Assembly (NCBI GenBank): GCA_013349325.1
Contig: DUZX01000020.1
Coordinates: forward strand, 1 to 62,662
Length of the DNA: 62,662 bases
Direction of reading: 5' to 3'
Source of the DNA: Desulfuromonadales bacterium
GTDB lineage: Bacteria > Desulfobacterota > Desulfuromonadia > Geobacterales > Pseudopelobacteraceae
Shown one piece after another: positions 51,140 to 58,584 of the stretch (position 1 is its first letter; each line of letters begins with the position of its first letter). Both the position numbers and the translations under genes were made by a program. The notes under the pieces were generated by a model that was not told the origin of the DNA, searched no databases, and was given only the letters and a program-made list of their open reading frames with translations.

Positions 51140-52719
51140 ATGACGACAGAAACTATAACAGCAAGGACACTGGAATCACTGATGAAACCGGAAGCTTACC
51201 CGCTGGTTACCCGGACGGTAGAGTTCCTGCAGACATATATCTCATGGTTATTTTTAACCGACACACACGTCTTTAAACTTAAAAAGCCGGTTCAATTCGG
51301 TTTTCTTGATTTTTCAACAGTCGAAAAACGCCGCTTTTACTGCCACGAAGAGCTGCGTTTGAATCGTCGCCTCAGCCCTGATATTTACGAAGGGGTCATT
51401 GAACTTCACCAAACTGTTACAGGTGCCGCCTTTCATGGCACTGGCACCGTCATGACCATGCCGTTATGATGAAACGCCTGCCGGCCGAGCGGATGCTCGA
51501 CCGACTGGTTGAGCAGGGTGAAGTCACCGTTTCCGATATGAACAGTATTGCTGAAATCATCAGCCGCTTTCATGCCGCTGCGGAAAAATCAGCGCATATT
51601 TCAGAATTCGGATCGATTGAGCAGATCGTCTTTAACGGGGAGGAAAACTTTCAGCAGCTGCTCCCCTTTGAAACGGTAACGTTACCGCAGCATGAACGTG
51701 ACGTGCTGCGCGCCTTTACCGAAAACTTCATCAGCACCCGTTGTGACCTGTTTCTGCGGCGTATCGAGCAGGGTTTTATTCGCGAATGTGATGGCGACCT
51801 GCATCTGGAAAATATCTGCCTCGTCGGCGGCAGCGTCTATATCTTTGACTGCATCGAATTTAATGAACGCTTCCGCTATAGCGATACGGCAGCTGACATC
51901 GCTTTCCTGCTGATGGATCTTGATCTGCATGGCCGGCCGGATCTGGGTGACGCATTTTTACGCAGCTATCTGCATGCATCCGGTGACGCGGAAATTGTCA
52001 ATCTGCTCCCTTTTTACAAGCTCTATCGCGCCGTTGTGCGTGGCAAGGTCGAGAGTCTGCGGCTGAAAGACGCCGGTATAGCCCCGCAAGCGCAGCAGAG
52101 CGCCCGGCAGAAAGCCCGCCGCTATTTTCGACTGGCGCGCGGTTATTGTGAGCGCAGTACTCTTCCGACAACTCTCTTTATCACGTGCGGCACAAGCGGC
52201 TGCGGCAAAAGCGCACTTGCAGCGCAGCTGGGTTTTGAGTTGGGCCTGCGCTGCTTCAATTCGGATACCGTTCGCAAACAGAGGGCAGGACTATCCCCCG
52301 AAACGCCCGTTCCGGTGCCGTATCGTCAGGGGCTGTATGACACGGACGTGAGCCACGCCACCTATCAGGAGCTGCTCAAACTGGCGGAATCTGAACTCAT
52401 GGCTGGTCGCTCCGTGATAATCGACGCCGGTTTCCGCAGCAAAGCTGACCGGGCTGCATTCGGCCAACGTGCTGCCGCCCATTCAGCAGGATTGGTGATC
52501 CTGCTGGTGACCTGTGACCCGGCGGAGCAGCTCCGCAGATTAACCGTCCGTGCAGCAGACGGACATTCAATCTCGGATGGCAGGATTGAACTACTGGAAC
52601 AGCAGCAGCGAGAATATGAATATCCCGATGCCGCCGAAGGTCGCGTCATCACCATCATGTCGGACACCACGCCCGACCAACTCTGCAACCGGGTCTATCA
52701 GGAGCTGCAGCAATGTTGA
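51140..52719 (+). pseudogene. Phosphotransferase/ATPase gene (APH-like plus P-loop) with a frameshift
   Basis: Two frames, 51140-51469 and 51466-52719, together encode one protein: the first carries an aminoglycoside-phosphotransferase-like N-lobe ([15 protein letters not shown]), the second its C-lobe (D-G-D-L-H-L-E-N-I, F-D-C-I-E-F-N-E-R-F-R) and a P-loop kinase (G-T-S-G-C-G-K-S, with S-V-I-I-D-A-G-F). At about 51450-51454 one base seems missing (gtcatgacc in place of a V-I-D coding run), shifting between D-H-A-V-M-M-K-R-L and the early stop. ATGA overlap could allow coupled re-initiation. Substrate unknown. Confidence 0.8.
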
Positions 52720-52967
52720 AACGTATCTACGCCAGTATCATGCATAGACTTCAGCTGCGGGAATCGTGGGTCATTTTCTTCATTCTGGGGATCATCATGA
52801 TGAACTTCCCCTTCCTGCACATCTTCAACAAACCGGTCATGCTGTTCGGGTTTCCGCTGATGTTTCTGTATCTTACGCTCGGCTGGCTGGTATCAATCGG
52901 CGTTATTTATCTGTTCATACTCGCCAATCGCGCGCCGCAAAACCACGACAAGAAAAAGACGCCATGA
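52713..52967 (+). CDS. Small membrane protein of the symporter-phosphatase locus
   Basis: The 84-residue protein has two hydrophobic segments (about 18-38 and 48-72: W-V-I-F-F-I-L-G-I-I-M-M, F-L-Y-L-T-L-G-W-L-V-S) and a basic tail (N-H-D-K-K-K). It sits where small companion subunits of SSS symporters usually lie, overlapping the next gene by four bases. It may be a symporter partner, in line with DUF3311-type proteins. Confidence 0.7.
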   Translation: MLKRIYASIMHRLQLRESWVIFFILGIIMMNFPFLHIFNKPVMLFGFPLMFLYLTLGWLVSIGVIYLFILANRAPQNHDKKKTP

Positions 52968-55900
52968 GTTCCCGCCTCGCCTTTACAGCCGGCATTTCAG
53001 CACTCTACACGATCCTGATCTTCCTGATCGCCTGGTACGCCTATCGTCGCCGGGAGTCCGGGCGCAGCATTATCAGTAATCCGGTCATCTATGCACTTTC
53101 GCTGGCGGTCTACTGCACATCATGGACGTTTTACGGCAGCGTCGGCAAAGCCGCCACCACAGGTATCGATTTCCTGCTGATCTATCTGGGGCCGTCACTT
53201 ACGGCATTCTCCTGGCTCTTCCTACTGCGGCGCATCATCAAGATCAGTAAAGAAAACAACATTACCTCCATCGCCGATTTCATCAGTCTGCGCTACGGTA
53301 AATCACCCTGGCTGGGAGCCCTGGTCACCCTGATCGCCATCCTCGGCATCATGCCGTATATTGCGCTGCAGATCAAAGCGGTCTCGCACAGCTTTTATCT
53401 GGTCAGCGGACTACAGGCTGACACGTTTGCATTCACCCGACTCGGTTCGGATGCCAAGCTGCCGATCGGTCTGATTCTGGCCCTGATTCTGTCGCTCTTC
53501 AGCATTATATTTGGCGCCCGTAAACTGAGTTCATCCGAGCGTCATGAAGGCTTGATCGCCGCCGTAGCCTTTGAATCGCTGATCAAGCTGGTAGCCCTTT
53601 TGACGGTCGGGTTGTTTGTCACCTACGGGCTCTATGACGGCTTTACAGATATTTTCGGACGTTTAAAGGAATTCGAACCAACCGCCTTTGAACGATTATT
53701 CACCTTCAGCAGTGCTGCCAGCAGCCCCGATTCAATCCACACCTTTACACTGCTGTTTCTCTCCATGAGTGCCATCATGCTGCTGCCGCGCCAGTTTCAT
53801 GTCATGGTCATCGAAAATTCCGATGAACGTCACATTTCAACCGCAATCTGGCTCTTTCCAGTCTATCTGTTCCTGATCAACCTTTTTGTCATGCCGATTG
53901 CACTGGCGGGTATTCTGACCACCGGCAGTACTAGTGGCGCCGATTATTTCGTCCTGACCATCCCGCTCTTGACCGGTCATGACACTATTACACTGCTGGC
54001 TTTTCTGGGAGGACTCTCGGCGGCGGCCGGCATGGTAATGGTCGAATCGGTAGCAATATCCACCATGCTGCTGAACCATATTTTCATGCCTGTCATTGTA
54101 CACTGCAGACCGCGCAGCTGGTTCCCGATCCTGCTGATCAACCTGAAACGTTTCGGCATCCTGATGGTCGTCATGCTTGGATATTTCTACCACCAGATCG
54201 TCGGCGACTCCTACATGCTGGTCAATATGGGCTTGATTTCGTTTTCGGCAGCGGCTCAGTTTCTGCCCGCCATGCTGGGGGGACTCTACTGGAGGCGCGG
54301 CAACCGTGCCGGAGCTATCAGCGGCATCCTGTTCGGTTTTCTGACCTGGCTGTATACCCTGCTGCTGCCGTCGTTCAGCAAATCCGGCTGGCTACCGGAT
54401 CATTTACTGACCGATGGACCATTCGACATTGCGCTGCTCAAACCGACCGCCCTGTTTGGGCTCACCGGCATGGACATGTGGAGTCACTCACTTTTCTGGA
54501 GCATGCTGTTCAATCTGAGCGCCTACATTATCTGCTCAATCCTGCTGCGGCAGGATGAAAAAGAACATGAGCAGGTTCACAAATTTATCGGGATTTTCGA
54601 GCAGGACCGTTCCTACCGCCACGTCGAGAGAAAACGGCTTTCAAAACCGGTCACAATCACACAGTTTGTAACGCTGATGGGAAAATTCATCGGCGTCGCA
54701 GAAGCAGAACAGGCCATAGCCCATTATTCTGCCGGTCGTGAGCCCGCTGCGGAAGGCACCGTATCTGAATTCGAACTGCCCAACCTGAAACGCTATACAG
54801 AGAAAACTCTGGCAGGTTCGCTCGGTGCCGCCGCCGCCGGCGCCATAGTGGACAGCTTTCTGTCTGACATGGGCTCTCGCATGGAATCGGTCTATGACAT
54901 CTACAGCACCGTACGTTCAAACCTCGATCAGAGTCGTGAATCGCTGTTTGTCCGCCTGAAAGCGTCCGAAATTATCAATCGCACGCTCGATCTACAAATT
55001 ATTATGGACGATCTGCTGCTGCTTCTGCTGAAGGAATTCAAACTCGATATGGCGCTGATTCAGTTCAGAGAAGCTGACGGGTCGTTCTCTGTTCGCAGTT
55101 ATCAGGGGAGCAGCCGTCGTCCGATCAGCCCGCAGCATTGGTATATGGAAAGCCAGCCCTATTTCGACATGGTCTACCTTGACATGTTGCCACACTTTTC
55201 GAACGATATCAGGCTGATACAGGAAACAATACCGTTCGATCGCACCCTGGCAGAAGGCATCGTTTCCTGCGCACATATTCCGATCTTCAGGGCCGGTGAA
55301 TCAGCTATCGGCATACTTTCGGTGTATTCGCGTTCCATCGCCGGTCTATTTACCGAGGAATTCATCGGCCTGCTCTCCAGTCTGACCGGCCAGCTTGCAC
55401 AGGCAATTACGATTGTACAGGAGATCGAGGCCAAACAGCGTGAGCGCGATCAGAAAGAACAGGCGCTGCTGAAAAATGCCCGCGTCCTGCGCGACATGGA
55501 GATCGCCCAGCAGATTCAGATGTCACTCCTGCCTGAAAAAGCACCGGAACTGTTTGGAATCGAGCTGGCCGGACGCTGCGTTTCTGCGGCCCATGTGGGG
55601 GGGGATTACTACGATTTTTTTCAGCGCAACGAGCATCTGATCGATCTTTTGATCGCCGATGTTTCCGGTCACAGTGTCGGCGCAGCCCTGATCATGGCCG
55701 AGATGCGCACACTGCTGCGGGCGCAGGTCAACAGAGCCGGCAGTGCCAGTGCAATTCTGAATATTTTGAACAGCCAGCTTTATGAGGATCTGACCCGGGC
55801 CGAACTCTTTATCACCATGTTTTATGCGAAATATGACGCTGCAACCGGCAGGCTCAGCTATTCCAACGCAGGCCATAACCACCCCTTTTTACACCGCACC

Positions 55901-56212
55901 GGCCTGGAGAGCTGCATCGAGCTGGACACAGAGGGTTTGATTCTAGGCGTCAAAACATCGGTCGTTTTTGAAGAACGTACCATTGAACTTGTCAGCGGCG
56001 ATGTGTTACTGTTGTATACAGACGGGTTGACGGAAGCCTTTGACAATCAGGGAGAAATGTTCGGTGATCAGCGCGTCTGCACGCATATGAGAGCAAACGC
56101 CCATTTGCCGGCCGCCGAGATCGTAGACTCTTTCTATCAGGCTGTTGCCGATTTTAGCGGCGTCCCGACGCTTCAGGATGATATCTCACTGGTCGTATTG
56201 AAAATACTGTAA
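52964..56212 (+). CDS. SSS-symporter/GAF/SpoIIE-type PP2C phosphatase
   Basis: Start ATG 52964 (MSSRLAFTAGISALY), 1082 residues. The first half is a sodium:solute symporter-like membrane domain with about 13 segments (for example C-T-S-W-T-F-Y-G-S-V-G-K, G-I-M-P-Y-I-A-L-Q-I-K-A). A short linker, a GAF domain (about 700-850) and a PP2C phosphatase domain follow (G-G-D-Y-Y-D-F-F, D-V-S-G-H-S-V-G-A-A-L-I-M-A-E-M-R-T, D-G-L-T-E-A-F). It should dephosphorylate a STAS antagonist when its membrane or GAF domain is stimulated. Confidence 0.88.
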   Translation: MSSRLAFTAGISALYTILIFLIAWYAYRRRESGRSIISNPVIYALSLAVYCTSWTFYGSVGKAATTGIDFLLIYLGPSLTAFSWLFLLRRIIKISKENNITSIADFISLRYGKSPWLGALVTLIAILGIMPYIALQIKAVSHSFYLVSGLQADTFAFTRLGSDAKLPIGLILALILSLFSIIFGARKLSSSERHEGLIAAVAFESLIKLVALLTVGLFVTYGLYDGFTDIFGRLKEFEPTAFERLFTFSSAASSPDSIHTFTLLFLSMSAIMLLPRQFHVMVIENSDERHISTAIWLFPVYLFLINLFVMPIALAGILTTGSTSGADYFVLTIPLLTGHDTITLLAFLGGLSAAAGMVMVESVAISTMLLNHIFMPVIVHCRPRSWFPILLINLKRFGILMVVMLGYFYHQIVGDSYMLVNMGLISFSAAAQFLPAMLGGLYWRRGNRAGAISGILFGFLTWLYTLLLPSFSKSGWLPDHLLTDGPFDIALLKPTALFGLTGMDMWSHSLFWSMLFNLSAYIICSILLRQDEKEHEQVHKFIGIFEQDRSYRHVERKRLSKPVTITQFVTLMGKFIGVAEAEQAIAHYSAGREPAAEGTVSEFELPNLKRYTEKTLAGSLGAAAAGAIVDSFLSDMGSRMESVYDIYSTVRSNLDQSRESLFVRLKASEIINRTLDLQIIMDDLLLLLLKEFKLDMALIQFREADGSFSVRSYQGSSRRPISPQHWYMESQPYFDMVYLDMLPHFSNDIRLIQETIPFDRTLAEGIVSCAHIPIFRAGESAIGILSVYSRSIAGLFTEEFIGLLSSLTGQLAQAITIVQEIEAKQRERDQKEQALLKNARVLRDMEIAQQIQMSLLPEKAPELFGIELAGRCVSAAHVGGDYYDFFQRNEHLIDLLIADVSGHSVGAALIMAEMRTLLRAQVNRAGSASAILNILNSQLYEDLTRAELFITMFYAKYDAATGRLSYSNAGHNHPFLHRTGLESCIELDTEGLILGVKTSVVFEERTIELVSGDVLLLYTDGLTEAFDNQGEMFGDQRVCTHMRANAHLPAAEIVDSFYQAVADFSGVPTLQDDISLVVLKIL

Positions 56213-56226
56213 CCCAAGGAGACAAC

Positions 56227-56562
56227 ATGAACGTGAGTACTGAAACGAACAGAGGAGTTGTGATCGTCTTTGTCAAGGAAGAGCGTCTTGACGCGCACAA
56301 CTCTGAAGAGCTTAAAGCGGAGTTGAACCGGATTTTTGAGGGGGGAAGTCGCGATGTAATTGTCGATCTCAAACAGGTACGTTTTATCGACAGTTCCGGA
56401 TTGGGTGTGCTGGTTTCGGGCTTTAAAAACGCCTCAACACGGCAGGGAGCATTAAAACTTTCGGCACTGCAAACGCAGGTGAAATCAATGTTTGAGTTGA
56501 CCAGGCTACACCGGGTCTTTGATATTTTCTCATCGGCCGATGATGCCCTGGACAGTTTTTAG
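56227..56562 (+). CDS. STAS-domain anti-sigma-factor antagonist (SpoIIAA/RsbV-like)
   Basis: The 111-residue single STAS domain has the phosphorylatable Ser in R-F-I-D-S-S-G-L-G (Ser57 expected). It binds the kinase protein encoded next when unphosphorylated, releasing the target. The PP2C domain upstream would reverse phosphorylation. Start AAGGAG to ATG good. Confidence 0.92.
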   Translation: MNVSTETNRGVVIVFVKEERLDAHNSEELKAELNRIFEGGSRDVIVDLKQVRFIDSSGLGVLVSGFKNASTRQGALKLSALQTQVKSMFELTRLHRVFDIFSSADDALDSF

Positions 56563-56590
56563 CGGCTGACTGCCGTGAGATGGAGAAGAT

Positions 56591-57019
56591 ATGAAACATG
56601 ACATCTCGCTTGACATAACCATTCCGAATCAAACCCGCTACCTGAGTATGATCGGCAGGATCGGAGAAAGCATGGCCAAAGAGATCGACTGTACTGAAGA
56701 TGATCGCGAGTCTCTGGCCTATCAGCTGACCATTGTACTGACCGAAGCTCTGGTAAACGCCATCAAACACGCCAACCACGCCGATCCGAATAAAGAGGTT
56801 CATATCCGCATTAACATGAATGACAAAGAGCTGGCGATTCGGGTGTATGACAGCGGCTGCGGATTTGACCTGAACAGCATCAGCTCCCCCTGTTTCGATG
56901 CCTGCGCCTTGGAGGATACCGGACGTGGTATTTTCATCATCAGATCACTGATGGATTCAGTCGAGTATAAACGCGCAAACGGTGGCAATGTTCTGGAAAT
57001 GAAAAAACAGCTCCCCTAA
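56591..57019 (+). CDS. Serine-protein kinase/anti-sigma factor-type ATPase (RsbW-like)
   Basis: The 142-residue HATPase domain has N-A-I-K-H-A-N (N-box), G-C-G-F-D (G1) and G-R-G-I-F-I-I-R-S-L-M-D (G2). Such proteins phosphorylate the STAS antagonist and bind a target such as a sigma factor. The 3' end overlaps the convergent hydrogenase protease gene by four bases. Confidence 0.9.
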   Translation: MKHDISLDITIPNQTRYLSMIGRIGESMAKEIDCTEDDRESLAYQLTIVLTEALVNAIKHANHADPNKEVHIRINMNDKELAIRVYDSGCGFDLNSISSPCFDACALEDTGRGIFIIRSLMDSVEYKRANGGNVLEMKKQLP

Positions 57020-57513
57020 GCTGCAACCAGCCTGATCCCCCACCCCTCCAGTTCTGACAGAACCGCCGCAACCAGCCGGTCGAGTTCACATTCCACCTCT
57101 TTCGTCAGACCGATTTCCATCTCGATGCTGCCGGGCTGAATCCCGATTAAAACCATTTCACGAGGCGTATGCCCCATCAGTTCCGACACCGCCAGCAGAT
57201 CTTTAAGCCCCATCTGATGCGGCGAAACCTTGGTCTCCAGGGCAATCGGCAGCTCCTCGCCGCTCAATCGGATGCAGCTACCCGGCTTCTGTCCGGTTTC
57301 GACAGCGTCAATCAAGATCAGGTGCGAGATATTCTCGAGTTTGGGGAGCAGATCAAGCCCCAGTGTGCCGCCATCCATAACTTCGACGTTATCCGGAAAT
57401 CGATACTCCCGCTGCAGACGCTGGGCAACCAGCACCCCGACCCCGTCATCAGACATGACCAGATTACCGATACCAAGCACCAGAACGGCGGAAACTTCAG
57501 GTGATACATTCAT
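57016..57513 (-). CDS. Hydrogenase maturation protease
   Basis: The 165-residue HyaD/HybD-type endopeptidase cuts the C-terminus of the NiFe hydrogenase large subunit after nickel insertion. L-G-I-G-N-L-V-M-S-D-D-G-V-G-V (metal-binding Asp), D-A-V-E-T-G and S-P-H-Q-M-G-L (His) fit the family. AAAGGACA precedes its ATG. No hydrogenase structural genes are in view. Confidence 0.88.
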   Translation of the reverse strand: MNVSPEVSAVLVLGIGNLVMSDDGVGVLVAQRLQREYRFPDNVEVMDGGTLGLDLLPKLENISHLILIDAVETGQKPGSCIRLSGEELPIALETKVSPHQMGLKDLLAVSELMGHTPREMVLIGIQPGSIEMEIGLTKEVECELDRLVAAVLSELEGWGIRLVAA

Positions 57514-57626
57514 GAGATGTCCTTTTGCGTACGAAATGTATATGTCGCCTTGGTTTCAACTACGATAAGAGGAATTTCATTGATAAAAAAAACAATATCA
57601 GCCCGTTTCTGATTCGGAAGCATAAC
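57510..57626 (-). pseudogene. hsdR: Scrap of a type I restriction endonuclease HsdR
   Basis: About 37 residues between vapC and the hydrogenase protease gene read N-Q-K-R-A-D-I-V-F-F-I-N-E-I-P-L-I-V-V-E-T-K-A-T, a strong match to the N-terminal nuclease core of HsdR, including the E-x-K of the PD-(D/E)XK fold. The upstream and downstream regions are missing. The frame ends in the start of the protease gene. Confidence 0.75.
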
Positions 57627-57639
57627 AGACTGCGGAGAT

Positions 57640-58047
57640 TCAGCGGATAAACTGGACCTGAGCGAGGAAGCCGGGCACTGCAAGCAACGGTTCGAACTCG
57701 TGGTGGTCGGAGGTGAGCAAAACGGCATCTTCGCGCTCCGCAAGCGCAACGGCGAAACAGTCAGCAAGAGATATGCGTCCCCGTGCTTTCAAGATTCCCG
57801 CACTCTTCCAGAAATCAATGTCCATATCATTCCGAACGACCAGGCCAGCTTCAACAAGATTGGCCAACAATTGCTCGGCAGGGTCTTTACCATGACACCG
57901 CAGGCAATCGTAATAAACTTCGCAGAGATTTACTGCATGGACAAAGCAGACATTGTTTTCGGCTTCGAGAGCCTGCCTGACGATGAGAGCTCCCTCTTCG
58001 TTTTTGATGAGAGAAATAATGGCACAGGCATCAAGTACATATCTCAT
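57640..58047 (-). CDS. PIN-domain toxin (VapC-like)
   Basis: The 135-residue PIN RNase carries the acidic residues Asp6 (V-L-D-A-C), Glu43 (N-L-C-E-V-Y), Asp96 (S-L-A-D-C-F-A) and Asp114 (T-S-D-H-H-E-F), which hold metal ions and cleave RNA. It overlaps its antitoxin gene by four bases. Confidence 0.9.
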   Translation of the reverse strand: MRYVLDACAIISLIKNEEGALIVRQALEAENNVCFVHAVNLCEVYYDCLRCHGKDPAEQLLANLVEAGLVVRNDMDIDFWKSAGILKARGRISLADCFAVALAEREDAVLLTSDHHEFEPLLAVPGFLAQVQFIR

Positions 58048-58349
58048 GAGTGAAACTTCCGCTCTTCAAACACAATTTCTTCCTGCTTTATGCGTGAGAA
58101 ATCGGCACTTGAGGTCATCATCGGATATGCTCCCGTAAGAGCATCCAGTGCCTTTTTTCGCTGTTCCAGGGGAAATTCCTGTTCAGAGACTACTTGTACT
58201 TGAAATGGTAAACCCTTACGGTTGCGGACTGCGGAAAGAAATATTTTGATTGCCTCAGTGGTGGTCATGCCAAGTTGCCGAAATATGGTTTCTGTTTCGG
58301 ATTTCAACTGCCCGTCAATCCTCATGCTGATGGTTGCACTTTTTGCCAT
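58044..58349 (-). CDS. RelB/DinJ-type antitoxin
   Basis: The 101-residue protein starts MAKSATISMRIDGQLKSE and has the ribbon-helix-helix N-terminus and T-T-E-A-I-K-I-F-L-S-A-V stretch of the RelB/DinJ family; the C-terminus (P-F-Q-V-Q-V... E-E-R-K) binds the toxin. It precedes and overlaps the PIN toxin. GGAGG precedes the ATG. Most DinJ partners are RelE-like YafQ, not PIN toxins. Confidence 0.85.
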   Translation of the reverse strand: MAKSATISMRIDGQLKSETETIFRQLGMTTTEAIKIFLSAVRNRKGLPFQVQVVSEQEFPLEQRKKALDALTGAYPMMTSSADFSRIKQEEIVFEERKFHS

Positions 58350-58379
58350 ACGACGCCTCCGTATTCATTTCTTTACACA

Positions 58380-58408
58380 AATGTACTGCACATGAATTAC
58401 AAACGCAA
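58380..58408 (-). promoter_or_regulatory. Putative toxin-antitoxin promoter
   Basis: On the minus strand, TTGCGT (58403-58408), a 17-base spacer and TACATT (58380-58385), about 30 bases before the antitoxin start. Both elements are near-consensus. Operator not defined. Confidence 0.35.
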
Positions 58409-58584
58409 TTTATGATAATCCGGTTGTACGAATGGTTCCGGTCATAAGCGTCATTCCTGAGAAGGAATCTCTCTTTCTCGCTATGGCGTATGGTTATCAC
58501 CAATATTTCAGAAACGTCTCAATAATTATCAAATAACCATCCCTGTACTTTGGCTACTCTCACCCCCCCCCACCCATCAACACC

